DNA from: Paramarasmius palmivorus
Lineage: Eukaryota > Basidiomycota > Agaricomycetes > Agaricales > Marasmiaceae
Assembly: GCA_037176845.1 (NCBI GenBank)
Contig: JAYKXP010000342.1
Span: forward strand, 1-24,324
DNA length: 24,324 nt
Direction: 5' to 3'
The position numbers and the translations under genes are program-made. Each line of letters opens with the position of its first letter. Position 1 is the stretch's first letter. The notes under the pieces are model-generated. The model did not search any database, was not told where the DNA came from, and saw nothing but the letters and a program-made list of their open reading frames with translations. Below, one piece after another: positions 9,981 to 20,870 of this stretch.

Positions 9981-11144
9981 ATGGAAAAAACCTCATTATC
10001 TGTGAGTACACCGAGTCTTGAACTAATTCGTCATCTATATGATCTTTAGCGCAGAACCAATGAGCAATCTCGTTATAAGAATATTACCTTCGACGACAGG
10101 GATGTCGAACACCTGCGATACAGTGACAATTGGTTCCTTAATGGGACATATAACGCGAGTAACGTGGGTGAAACTGGAACACTAGCGAGCTCCAACAGCC
10201 TGGCAACGGTTACTTTCGGTACGGAGAGTAGTCTGAGTAATTTGGCTGTCTGCTAATGGTGTTTTAGATTTTCCAGGTGAGATTTGCTTTGCGATCACGT
10301 TCTTGTTGCACAAGGTTATCCTTACGCGGAACAGTCCCTGCCAATGGTTTCTTCTACTACGGTTTCCGGCACTCTGGACCGGCTCTTTATGCGATTTGTA
10401 TAGATTGCGATCCCGAAGACCAACATTTCGAAGACATCGATATCTCGAATCGTACAGACGATGGACACAACCCTCCGGTTCGTAAGGATGCTTCAGTATC
10501 GATGCTACGCTAATCTAAAATATCAGGTTCTGTTATATCACCGCTGGTTTGAGACGCCAGCCCAGCACACTGTCATGCTGAAAAACCAGCGTGATTCACG
10601 CGTGAGGAACGACATATCGCAGCTCACTCTCGATCGGTTTGAGCTTCAAGTGATTGACGATACTCGAGTCGTGACTGTGTCCTCCGGACAGACAAGCAGC
10701 GCCCCCGTCTCTCAGTCCTCTACTTCTTCGAGCACCCGGAACGAGGGCTCGAAAAGCATAGGGACCATAACGGGATCAGTAGTAGGGGTATTTATAGGGT
10801 TGATGGCATTAATAACGCTGGCTAGATGCTGCTGGCGCCGTAGAAGTGCTGCATCAAGGGTCAGCGACGAAACGGTCCCAACAAATGTAGGGTTATTCGA
10901 TGTCATCCCGTACACGCACATCTCTCCTTTGGAGAAGAACGGAACAAAACTAGGACATGCCCAACCCCTACCCCTACCCGATACGTCGCACTCCCCTGAT
11001 CCCAATACTCCAGCCCCCAGAGACTTGATATCGCCATGGCGGGAAAGACGTAGAGCAATCGATATGGGGGGAATAGAAGAACAGGATAATGACGGGTCGA
11101 CCTTGCCACCTGACTATGACCAGGTATTTCGTTCGCGGTCGTGA
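9981..11144 (+). CDS. single-pass membrane protein with N-terminal beta-sandwich-like domain
   Basis: This matches the general build of a large Agaricomycete family of unknown function: an extracellular sugar-binding-like jelly-roll region, a Ser/Thr stalk, one TM helix and a disordered cytoplasmic tail. Exons are 9981-10001, 10050-10218, 10268-10276, 10335-10477 and 10527-11144; all introns are GT-AG of 48-58 bp. They join in frame to 319 residues. Residues about 14-170 hold ITFDDRDVEHLRYSDNWFLN, PANGFFYYGFRHSG, YAICIDCDPE, NRTDDGHNPP and LKNQRDSR..QLTLDRFELQV. A Ser-rich stretch precedes the helix at about residues 192-214 (IGTITGSVVGVFIGLMALITL), followed by CCWRRR as a stop-transfer signal. 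No N-terminal signal peptide is seen, so the helix probably acts as the membrane signal. Exon 3 is only 9 nt; skipping it keeps the frame but loses three residues. I see no lesion. Confidence 0.8.
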
Positions 11145-11478
11145 TACCCTCCAAGTACAGTTACCTATCGAAAACTCGAGGGATCTGATATTCTGATCTT
11201 ACCTTGACCTACCAAGTAGTCAAAGAGAATTACATGCATACATTGTTATTCTGTTTCGCCACAAAGTATGTATGATTAAATGGTCGTAATGAGTACGAAC
11301 ACTATACTGGACACAGGTTAGTGGCGAAAGTAAGCATAGATTATGACTGTTTTTTCTGGACAAAATTCGTCCAAAGTCATCCAGGGACGACCATCGTTCG
11401 GTATGGGCAGTTATGCATTTATGGACCGGAATGGTCCGCATCGGTCCGAAACAGACTGGAATGGGCTGCTCGACTCAC

Positions 11479-11530
11479 ATCCATTACCGTCCATTACCAT
11501 CCATCACCGGCATCATCCATCACCTCCCAT
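11479..11530. repeat. degenerate CCATYACC simple repeat
   Basis: A run of CATCCATTACC / CATCCATCACC-like units repeats with variation across about 50 bp, ending at CTCCCAT. It looks like a decayed microsatellite in the intergenic region. Confidence 0.7.
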
Positions 11531-11580
11531 GGACAGTCCCAGATCGCTCTTCGAACAACTGGAATGGAGCGCTTATGACT

Positions 11581-11600
11581 GTTAAACGTTAAACGTTAAT
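11581..11600. repeat. GTTAAAC short tandem repeat
   Basis: Two exact GTTAAAC units and a partial third (GTTAAT) stand in a row. Each junction makes the palindrome AACGTT. No function is apparent. Confidence 0.7.
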
Positions 11601-12129
11601 CACCTGTCAAAAGGATTCGACTGTCCCTGTTCCAAACTACTTTCTATGGTTCAGCGTCGTAGCAATCTCTTTTCCCGGCATATCAAGCCAACGAAGGTAA
11701 TGATAGTTCCGAAAGGGAACTTAAAAGCCGTGTGGTGGTGGATTCTTCTTGATGAACATTGCAGTGGTTACAGTCGTTATTCGCGGGAATTGCCGAGTAG
11801 CACCACGCAATGCGCGAACGGGAGGTAACATGGTGCGCTGTTATAACAGCATTGTGTACACGTAAAATGAGATCTCATACAACTCCTATTCGCAAGGGTA
11901 TACAAAGCGAAGAATGCAAGCACCAAAACTCAGCGCTCCAGCATACATGAACCGCCAGGTCACTGCCGCCCGAATATCTTCTGTTTGGTTCCGATAAAGA
12001 ACACTTCAGATCTCGGAGGTCATGCATATAAGTAGTAGGTTAGTTTTCGCACAATTAGTGAGCTTCACATAATCATTAGTATTTGACTATACTGAGTACA
12101 TTTTATCGTAGTGATAATAGCACCATTGC

Positions 12130-13477
12130 TCAGAATTGCAGAGGCGGTATATTGACTTCGTGTCCCTGCTTAATCCATTGTTCCCGGAGTTCAACAAAAT
12201 TGTCGATTCCGTCAAGAAGAGTCTGGTTTCACCATATAAGATCAGTCGTCAGTAATGAGAAAGGCACCGAAACCTACCTGTTCAAAGGTGTGGAAATCTT
12301 CCTTCTTCATTCCAAGAATCTCTTCCGTCCTGTGGTAATCACCAGGTGGTGCAACCATGTCTTGATCAGGAGGCGTTTCCTTGATCAACAAGTCCTTCAG
12401 AGCAGGCCTCTTCTCCTTCAGAAGTTGCATAGCTTTCGCCCAGTTGTACGCATAGGGGGACACAAGCACAATCCGCTTTCTGCCAACTTTAGAGGTCGGG
12501 ACAGGATGCGTAAGTGCACGAATATGTCCCTGGGCAATATCCCTGACGTCTGCATAAGCAGGAAGCGCGGTGAAGAACTTCCCGTCGGGTTTGATCAGAT
12601 TCCAAAAGACTGGGGTCATGGCGTCAAAGGTCGGTGTCGGCGACACAAATTCATTCGGCCATGGACCCCAAACCGGTGGAGGACTGACTGTATGATCTAG
12701 TCAGTAAGTTGAATGAGATGCACAAGCGTCCGCTTACTGATGGTGACCTCTACATGAGGGTGTGCTTCTGCCCATTCCCAAAGGGCAAGTTCGCTGAGCG
12801 TCTTGGCTGCTGAGTAGATTTGGAGTAGATTGCCGCTGCTGATTGCTGCTTCCTTGGTGATGGGGTTCCAATCTGTCACGGATATGAGAGTTGCAATGTC
12901 TAGAGGACGTCAACAAACGTACCGTCATGGTTGAACGTCCCCTTGGGATTGAAAATCGCAGCAACAGTGCCAGTGACAACAAAATTCTTGACTCCGGCGG
13001 CTTCTCCTTGCTTCAAGATGTTTAAGGAGCCATTAATAGTTCCCTGCAGAGTTGTGAGCGCCCTTCAATATCATTGCAAAGCTTGTTCACCGACATCGAT
13101 CATTTCTTCTGGCTTCTCATCCGGTTTGGGCTTATAATACGCGAGATGGATGATAGCCCATACATCCTTCAACGCGTCTCCGACTTGATCTTTGCTGATA
13201 TCAGCAATCTCTATGACTTCAAGGCGATCGCTGAACGATGGGAACGAGTTGCGTAGGTTTTTCGCTTTTTCACCGCGTGCAGTTCTAATATGCTGATTAG
13301 TCTTCTGGCCGTAGAGGATTAAACGTAGACGTACGCTCGAACCCGGAAACCTTGTTCCAGCAACTGATGAACAACATTTGAACCAATGTGTCCAGATGCA
13401 CCGGTAACCTAACGCGACCATGAGCACAAAGTAGCGCAATCCAATGAAGAAGTACTCACGAAAACTATTTGGGACAT
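12130..13477 (-). CDS. NAD(P)-dependent extended SDR, dihydroflavonol-reductase / epimerase-like (copy 1, intact)
   Basis: Members reduce a carbonyl or act on a hydroxylated substrate using NAD(P)H in the cytosol; the substrate is unknown. Seven exons on the minus strand: 13477-13460, 13408-13335, 13284-13095, 13043-12923, 12872-12738, 12687-12278 and 12222-12130. Introns are 50-55 bp, GT-AG. They join to 346 residues, as expected for the family. The N-terminus MSQIVFVTGASGHIGS has the TGxxGxxG dinucleotide-binding motif. DRLEVIEIADISKDQ and IIHLAYY follow the usual beta strands. VVTGTVAAIF (about 116-125) is the active-site strand, with Thr where many relatives have Ser. Y154-x3-K158 (YSAAK) is the catalytic pair. 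The C-terminus has the substrate-side segment VWGPWPNEF and LREQWIKQGHEV. It is the only unbroken copy of three on this strand and probably the functional one. Confidence 0.9.
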
Positions 13478-14089
13478 GCTCAGTTTGTGAAGGGGGAAGT
13501 AGTTATGTTGTCTGAACTGCAAGAATCAAGGCGCCTTTTAAGTAAGTCAGCTTCGAGGTGCCGGCGATCGCTCGAGAGCAGTTTAGGCGACTGCCCCGGT
13601 CTTGGTTTCTAAATGTATCGCTTGGGTTCGATGGCTAATCTCGGATAAATCCTGAAATGCACTGTCCTCACGATGGAAAATTCTACAAACAGCAAATGGT
13701 ATCTTTTCCGACGGATATTCCGAAGGATGTGTGATCACTCTCAGTTTCACCTTATGCAGTGCTCCATTGTGGTAGGTTTTAGTAAGCAGGTCAATAATCG
13801 TGCTTTGTAAAGGAGAGCAGAGTTATCTGTCAACTTGAATGAAGCAGTCAGCACAAACTCGTCAGACCAGTTTACCAGGTCACCTACTTGAACGCGTTCC
13901 ATAAACCATTCAACAAGGAATATTGACCCGGATCCTCGATTGGCATGGAATCTTGTGAATCGTACTTCGAAAGTTGAGTATTGTGGTAATGTTAATGAGG
14001 CGTTCGTAAGAGCCGGGACACAATAGGTACACAGATTGTAGACCTGGATTCCAAGACATAAAGTGGATACACGATCGTTGTGACGGCAA
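13478..14089. other. spacer between SDR copies 1 and 2
   Basis: It should hold the promoter of copy 1 (minus strand; a TTAAAAGG AT-rich core is seen at about 13534-13541) and the 3' flank of copy 2. A minus-strand open frame runs 13747-14175 but is an out-of-frame extension over the end of copy 2, with no recognisable motif in its unique part. Confidence 0.5.
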
Positions 14090-15473
14090 TCAAACCGTAA
14101 ATGGTGGCGGTGGGTTAACTTCATGACCGCTCTTAAGCCACTGTTGCTCGAGCTCGACGTAGTTATCGATGGCATCGAGGAGTGTCTATGGACAACTGCT
14201 GAGCACTAGGTCTTGGCTTGCGTAACTGGAACACCACGCACCTGTTCAAAGGTATGGAAATCCTCTTCTCTGATGGAAAGAACCTCCTCGATCCTGTTGT
14301 AATCAATTTGAGGATGTCTCATTGATTGGGAGCTAGGGGTAGCTTTGATGAGTCTCTCCTTCAAAGCTGGTCGTTTTTTCCTTCAGGATTTCAATCGCAC
14401 TCGCCCAACAGAAGTCACGAGGCGAGGGAAATATCAATCGCTTCCTGCCAAACCTGAGAAGTTGGGACTGAATGCGTAATAGCGCGGATATGTGCCTTGG
14501 CTACATCTCGACGTCCACGTAACCCAGGGGAAGGCAGAATACACCAAACAGGCTTTTTGATCAAATTCCAAAAGACTGGCGTCATGGCGGAGAATGTTGG
14601 TGGGCGTTGGTAAATAGGATTCGCTTGGCCAAGGACCATAGACCGTTTTCGGGGGAGACACTATACACAAATGTAATGAGCTTCGTCTACGCGGGGTACT
14701 TATACCACCCACCGACAGTGACTTCCACGTCAGGATGCGCCTCCGCCCATTCCCAGACCGCAAGTTCGCTGTATTTCTTTGCGGCACAGTAAATTTCGAA
14801 GAAGTTCCCCCCAGGCGATCGCTCCTTCTTTGGTTGATGGGGTTCCAGTCTATATCCGCATTTATGAGCATTGGCTATCGCTATCTCTACGCAAAGGGCA
14901 TACCTTCATGCTTCCATGTTCCTTGTGGATTGAGCACTGCAGCGGTAGATCCAGTGACGACAATATGTTTGACCCCATTGGCCTCCGCCTGTTTGATGAT
15001 GTTCAGGGATCCATTGATCGTTCCCTAATATGGTCCATTCAACACTGTCTGATAGAAGGCAGAGGCAGAACCAACATCGATCATCTCCTGGGGGGTAGCT
15101 CATCTGGACGAGGCAGTAATAGGCAAGATGAATCAATGCCCAAACACCCCTTAAGTGCATCCACCACTTGATCTCGGCTGATATCAGCAATCTCTATGAC
15201 TTCGAAGCGTGTCTTTGAACAACGCGAATGTTTTCCGTAGATTTTCGGCTTTTTTATCGCCACGAGCAGTCCTGTAAGCAATCCATCAGTAGCGCTTGAT
15301 TTCGATGGTCTGTTACACTTACGCTCGTACATGAAAACCACCTTCCAGTAACTGTCGAAATATCATCGACCCTATGTACCCTGATCCACCGGTGACCTAT
15401 CATGTGCGATCAGCAGGTATGGAAAGTTGTTTAACAAACGCTACAAGGAACATACGAAGACTGTCTGTACCAT
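14090..15473 (-). pseudogene. NAD(P)-dependent extended SDR, copy 2, frame-disrupted
   Basis: A paralogue of copy 1 with the same exon plan: start MVQTVF, intron, VTGGSGYIGS, intron, TARGDKKAENLRKTF and onward to TLLDAIDNYVELEQQWLKSGHEV and the stop at 14090-14092. The TGxxGxxG motif is intact, and YCAAK with the catalytic Tyr and Lys is present after frame correction. The splice borders match those of copy 1. Frame slips occur near 15210, at the G run complementary to 15146-15149, around 15090-15110, at the AACC insertion and the 6-C run 14807-14812, near 14610, near 14515, and at the 6-T run 14374-14379. Several are one-base changes in homopolymers, and frames restored around them align to copy 1. 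So this is either a young pseudogene or an intact gene with sequencing indels. Confidence 0.82.
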
Positions 15474-16678
15474 TGAGACAAGAACGAAAGTTGAGAAAAT
15501 GGAGCATCATGGACTCTGATTTAAGCATTGCCCCTCCCCACGATCATATTCATGACGGCCGCACATACGAGAATTGGAAGTACGAGAACATGTGGAAGAG
15601 ATTGTTGTCAAACTTCTGTGAACTGTATTAGGTGTAAGGTCGTCCTCGGACAATAGCGCATGGTCGACTCCTGGATTCCTACGAACGAATAAACTTAGAA
15701 CTGTTTTCGGTCATCAGCTTCGACTCGAATGATCATTGGTTAAAGAGTTTCGACTTACAAGACAACCAGAAGCACATTTTCCCTTGCAACTTGCTTGTCA
15801 TACCCTTCCATTCGCATGTATTCCGCCAGGCTAAGGCTCCATAACCAAACGTTCCATACTTGTGAACCTCTGGTGACTATACTGGAGATTTGAGATAGTG
15901 ATATCTGCTTGAATGTTTATGCGAGCTGCCACTTTCAAGAAATCAAGGAAGGACACAAACAGAAGGAAGAGAAGGAAGGGGAGTATAAGCGCTTGGACTC
16001 GCGGTTCGGGTTTTGCCAAGCTTTTGCGGATGCCCGGCCCGGGATACAGTTGAAAAGAATAGGGATACCATATCAGGGAATTTGTTCACATGGCGCTAGG
16101 ATCAACGAGAACTTGAAGCGAAATACATACCCCCTGATAACACTTATTCTGCCCAGAAATTTGGGTGGGAGCATTTCTTATAGACCCCCCTCTGCTCCAC
16201 GAAGTAAGATTCCTGAGGAGAGCAAACAATTTTATGGGTGGTTAGCAGGCATTCCTCGCGGATCTGAACAATTTTGCCAGTACAATATTTCTATTCTTTT
16301 GGATGTCTGACTGGTGGCAAGCATGTATACACCATCTATACTAGGAGTTCTATCGAGAACCTATATACTTAAAACCTGCACAGTTTGTGAGCATATCCTA
16401 GGTCAATATCTTGACAACTTCGCCGACTTGAGAAGAACGCTTTGCGCCTCACTACTAGTCACGAGCGTTCCCTAGTTTCTTGGGGCTGCTGAATTGTGTT
16501 CATTATGGGGGCATCCTCACGAATTTGTTCTGCGTCATAAGAGGACGCAAAATTCGGAGGCGCGATCGCGAAGGGCGGGCGCTGAAAAAATCAATCAATT
16601 CAGTGCGACTTCTTAAATCCCAATATAACGCACAGATCAACGGAGTTTGAACAACTGAACGCCTTCCAGTTTGGCTCT
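15474..16678. other. no gene assigned
   Basis: It lies between the start of SDR copy 2 and the 3' end of the multi-pass membrane gene. The longest open frames (15909-16310 plus; 15831-16019 minus, with a Leu/Phe-rich stretch) overlap a purine-rich tract near 15945-15985 and resemble no family I know. I take them as chance frames. The first few hundred bases should include the copy 2 promoter. Confidence 0.4.
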
Positions 16679-17870
16679 TCAATACACTCCCGACCTACTA
16701 AGTATACTCAAGGTAGTAACGTCCACATCCCGGTCTGGATTCGACAGAGCGGCTCTGATATTACGAAATAGGTAGCTGATCATACAGTTCTGGATGGCTG
16801 TATGTGGCGCCACAGCGATCAGTCCATAGATCTCTGGAAGAGTGCCAATGGAGGAGATGACAAGGATTATGATGGTTGTGATAACATATGCCCTACAATT
16901 GTGTTAGATAATTAGGGTAAGCATCCTTGGGTGAAACACCACTCACAGTATATACTTCTGGCCGTCCCACCAAAGTCTTCGCGAAAACTCAGGTAAGTGT
17001 TTCCCTCGTAATGTGCGACGAATTTTTGCGATCCCTCCTCGGTGAGTTCCATCCCCGTCATTAAGAGGTATGAGCTTGACCGAAATAGCGAAGAAAATGG
17101 CCAAATTGTTGACCAACGGTGCCGAGGCTAGTACTTGATTGAGCCAGAGGTTCGTTTGAATGACAGTGACAATATGAACTTGTGGGACGTGTCTTTCTAT
17201 CCCCGACACCCAAAAACGGCATGAAGACCGAAGAGGCCATGACAACCAGGAAGGAACCCGTAAAGGCACAATCACACTCGGCGATTTCCATGTAGAACGC
17301 ACGTACACAGAGAAAAGAGGAGAAGAGAAGTAGACGTTACGATGGAGGGCAAAGCACCAAACTTGAATGCTAACCCAACACAAGAAAGACAAATACCCGT
17401 TCGCCAAGTGGATAGCAGCTGTGAAGGAGTCAACGTCTATAGCGAAACTCCTGACCAGTGGCCGTAACTGAACTGAAAATAACTGTGCCAAACAAACCGC
17501 ACAGACAGGGTAATTAATCTGTCATTGAAGCGTTTGAAATGCTGGCGAAATAGATATACAATACACGGAAGAATTAACCTGCAACAAAAGTATACATTGG
17601 TAGGTAACCTGATCCTCCGCTTCAAGAAAGCCTGTATTCTTCCTTCCAGTATGGCAATAAGATCCCATAGGAACATCAGAATATTCTGACTCAGTATCAA
17701 TGAGACATGGAGGAACAGCAAACATTGAAATGACGGTACTCACAAGTACAGAGGCACACACGTATGAGGCAAAAGGTAGGGCGGTCCTTCGTCCATGAGT
17801 CGAAGCACGCGGTACGTGTTCCTCTATGGAGGGGGAAGTCTCGGAGACTTGCGCCTGCCCAGCGATTCAT
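16679..17870 (-). pseudogene. Agaricomycete multi-pass membrane protein of unknown function, frame-disrupted
   Basis: This matches a very expanded Agaricomycete membrane family with about seven helices and no established function. Read on the minus strand: FLWDLIAIL..FLKRRIRLPTNVYF (about 17690-17580), TSLLFSLCVRAFYM (about 17335-17290), SFLVVMASSVFMPFLGVG, APLVNNLAIFFAISVKLI (about 17125-17070), KIRRTLRGKHLPEFSRRLWWDGQKY (about 17015-16955), then intron 16946-16893 and a clean last exon: YVITTIIILVISSIGTLPEIYGL..APHTAIQNCMISYLFRNIRAAL, ending SGVY and the stop at 16679-16681. The last two exons are in frame; the N-terminal half needs several frame changes. The ATG at 17870 is only a candidate. 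It sits between SDR copies 2 and 3 on the same strand. Confidence 0.75.
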
Positions 17871-18848
17871 AGCAGAAATAAAGCTTTCGCTGAAATTTGG
17901 GGCATGATAACCTACCTGGAATTAGGCAGGTAATGAATAGGATGCCATCACTAAGGCACCGAATCGGTCTGAATATGGTGCACCTGACCACGTGTTTTGA
18001 TTGCAAAGTAATTAACGGTGTTTTTACTAGTCTGTTTCAGCCACGTCCGCATCTCGTTCTTGAGACGGCCACCGTGTCGAAATGAGAGCCGACCCATAAG
18101 TACAAATTTCCTGAAAAGCAACGTTTCTCTGAGATAGGGGTTATTCGAAGCTCTGAAGCGAAGCCTGGAACCTGCTCACGGAAAGAGTTTCAGCTACCTA
18201 GTCCAACATCCAAGGCATCTCTCTGCCGATGCACATTCCCCAAGTCTCGCGACTCGCTAAACGCAAAGTGCGGATCCCACAATACATACAGTATAAATTA
18301 GGCGGGTTGTAACCGACGATCCGCAATGAGATCCTCGTCATTACAGTCAACCCCGCAAAAATAGACAGATCATACTACTCACCTATGGCGTTTGATCCTG
18401 AGATACGGAGGCGAACTATGACTCTTACCTATGCGCGGTCCCTGTAGTGCACTGTGAGATGCAACACATATCTTCAGAATTACTGTGTAACACGCACCTA
18501 GACATTTGCAGATAATTGCATCATGTCTGCCATACTAGCGTCCCAGATTATTATCTATTCATCTTGCCGTACTTAGAGAGCGCGAGCGGGAACTGCAAAG
18601 ATTGTGTGTCGATTGGCGAAGTGTCGCCTGCTTCAGGTAAGGCAATATTGATGCGCCTGCCATGCAATTTGCTTGACAACAACTGCAATTCGGTTTCTCC
18701 AGTCGCAAAGGTGTTTGCGGTCCTGAATTCAAATCAATATAAATCAAACACGTATATGGTTCCTTGCGCCGCTGACAAAAGACTATTATGACAACAATAC
18801 ACATTTCACAGCTGTTGGCGTATTGAGGCACCAAACGGCTGCGGTGCC
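17871..18848. other. no gene assigned
   Basis: This is the region upstream of the membrane gene and downstream of SDR copy 3. Several short open frames exist on both strands without family motifs. A plus-strand TATAAAT stands at 18292-18298 with no credible coding region after it. Confidence 0.4.
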
Positions 18849-20232
18849 TCACTGGCATGCCCGTTCAAAATCCATTGCCGGCTCGAGTTCGACGTAATTA
18901 TCGACAGAATCTAGGAGTGTTAATAAGATGCATCATAAATAGACAGGCAGCGAAATACTTGGAATCAAATACTCGCCAGCGAAGAATAGAAATCTTCCTT
19001 TTACATATCGGAACCCCGCAATCCGACGGAAGTCGACTGTAAGGGCGTTCTACTGGCTTACTGGTCGCGTAGCCTTAATAAGTACTGTCTTTCATGAGTA
19101 GGGTCGTTTCTCTCTTAGAATTCGACTGATCTAGGCCAATCGAAATGCATGAGGCGACACTAACACAAAACGCTTTCTGCCAATCCGAGAAGTTGGAACA
19201 GAATGGTGATGGCCAAAATCAAGCTTTGGCTACAATCTCGCACGTCAACGTATACCAAAAGAAGATGTGAATCGACCGTTTGGGTTTGTTTAAGTACCAA
19301 GATGGCCGGTAATCAATTGGACGGGAAGAACATGGAGACGGCAAAGAATTAGGTCCTTTGGGCCATGGGACCAAGACAGCTGGAGGACTCACTGAATATA
19401 GGACAAATCAGCCTAATTAATGCTGGAAAAAGAAAAAAACAAACAAAAGCAGTACCGCGACGTAACGCTCCACATCAGATGCGCTTCTTTTTTCTGCCAA
19501 GATCCCAGATCGCGGAGTTCGCTATATTTTTTGAGCAGCGCAGTAACTAATCTAGAAGTTGTTTTCGGTCAGATAGCCTCTACTATGTGAATTGGGTTCC
19601 AGTCTGCGTAAAACCTGTTAGCGGTATGGTCGTTTACAATAAACGAGAAACTTACCATCGTGTTTCCATGTTCTTGGGATTATATACTGCAAGCTGATAG
19701 ACCCAGTAACGACAACAAGTTGACTCCGTTAGCTTCTGGCTTTCTTTGATGATGTTCATAGAGACCCTCGCATGGTTCCCGTACTAACGTCAGACTCCCG
19801 TTGTATGATTACTCGTCTCTCGACATTCACGTACGCGATCATGTTCTGCGGGTCTCTCACCCCGAGGATGTAATAATGCAAGGTGAATTAATGCCCATAA
19901 CGTACCTTTCATCCCCACAACCAACACGAACCTCGACACAAGTCCAGCAATCTCAAAGACCTCAAAGCGTTTCGAGCTGAACGAAGTGAAAGACTGTCGG
20001 AGGTGTTGCGACCATTTCCCTTTCCCCCGCGAGCAGTTCTGGTGTGTCGAGTCATTCAGCAAAAGTTCGATGGCGAGAAGTAGGATCATAACCACTCGTA
20101 TCATGGAAGCCAGCTTCTAACAATTTTGGCATACGTTGACTCCTATGTAACCGGATGCGCCCAGTAACCATAGCCCGAGTCAGTGAAAAGTTCAACGAAC
20201 TCATAAAGACTCACAAAAACGATGCGTTCCAT
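18849..20232 (-). pseudogene. NAD(P)-dependent extended SDR, copy 3, heavily decayed
   Basis: A third paralogue. Recognisable pieces on the minus strand: start MERIVF and a GTGAGT donor at 20232-20210; a TG.SGYIGV nucleotide-binding remnant near 20165-20140; TARGG then LRQSFTSFSSKRFEVFEIAG (about 20035-19945); LWALIHLA (about 19900-19870); a broken GT..SLNI segment near 19770; a Y.AA..YSEL remnant near 19540-19510; a PPAVLVPWPKG-like stretch near 19380-19350; and LLDSVDNYVELE (about 18920-18885) ending at a TGA at 18849-18851. Most joins need frame changes, and substitutions are more numerous than in copy 2. I take it as a pseudogene. Confidence 0.75.
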
Positions 20233-20608
20233 TACATAGATGGTGTAGAAGACGAGTTCCGGTAAATCCTTGAGGCCGTAGAAAAGGTCCATGGAGCAAC
20301 ATGGAACACAAAATGTAGAGCTGTAATCGCGTTAATCCTTACAAGTTCAATGAAGTGGAGTGAGAAGAATTGAAACACCTAGAATTCTACCAGCGCTGTT
20401 AGGGTTACGACGTAGTTAAAACGCGTTAAAACCCGCCAACTCAGACACCTAGCGTCGAAATGACTCCGACAAAGTCATGCTTCCTGCTCAGTGCTCACAA
20501 CTTCGTCAAGCACGTCCCGTTCGTGTCCGGATATTACAACTGACAGCCATATATAAGCCGCGGACATTGTTTCCCCTCCGTAAACCGCCTCATCGACGCT
20601 TTCCGCGC
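20233..20608. other. no gene assigned; spacer before the F-box fragment
   Basis: It should contain the promoter of SDR copy 3 (minus) and of the F-box-like gene (plus). I see no coding motif. The region near 20410-20440 is rich in GTTAAAAC-type words. Confidence 0.35.
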
Positions 20609-20870
20609 CTCATGGATACTCTAGCCTCCCCGAAATGTGCTCGCATCTCTTTCAGAGATTGGTATTCAATGCTGGTTACAACCCAGCATATCCAAACACT
20701 CCAGAACGTGCCGTCATTGGAAATCAGTGGTAGATTCAACACCTCGGCTTTGGGGCATTATCAACAGGTATCCAAGAAAAGTAAGCGGCTGGATTCCCAT
20801 CTACGAAGGCGAGGAAGGCGCCACTGTCAGTGACAGTGTCTGGTGTTTCAGATATCCCTCCCACCGAAAT
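20609..20870 (+). pseudogene. F-box-like protein, fragment
   Basis: F-box proteins join substrates to SCF ubiquitin ligases, and Agaricomycetes have large families of them. Seen here: LPEMCSHLFQRLV (about 20622-20660), which fits the start of an F-box (LPxEILxxIF), then PNTPERAV (about 20695-20718), and in another frame CRHWKSVVDSTPRLWGIINR (about 20716-20775), the usual second half of the motif. The two halves are in different frames, so there is an indel near 20715. No leucine-rich C-terminal part could be followed with confidence beyond about 20870. The ATG at 20610 is out of frame with the F-box. Confidence 0.6.

Larger units (their letters stand above)
11145..12129. other. intergenic region between convergent genes, no gene seen
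   Basis: It lies between the 3' ends of the membrane protein (+) and SDR copy 1 (-). Short open frames are present on both strands but show no family motif, no intron continuity and no compositional sign of coding. It holds two small repeats (11479-11530 and 11581-11600). Confidence 0.5.

Noticed and set aside
12083..12700. 205-codon plus-strand open frame
   Set aside because: It lies opposite the clean exons of SDR copy 1 and is an antisense shadow.
13747..14175. 142-codon minus-strand open frame
   Set aside because: Its start overlaps the final exon of SDR copy 2 in another frame, and the rest has no motif.
15909..16310. 133-codon plus-strand open frame
   Set aside because: It crosses a purine-rich tract, has no recognisable domain and no intron continuity, and its composition looks non-coding.
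18292..18298. TATAAAT on the plus strand as a promoter
   Set aside because: No credible coding region follows within a few hundred bases on that strand.
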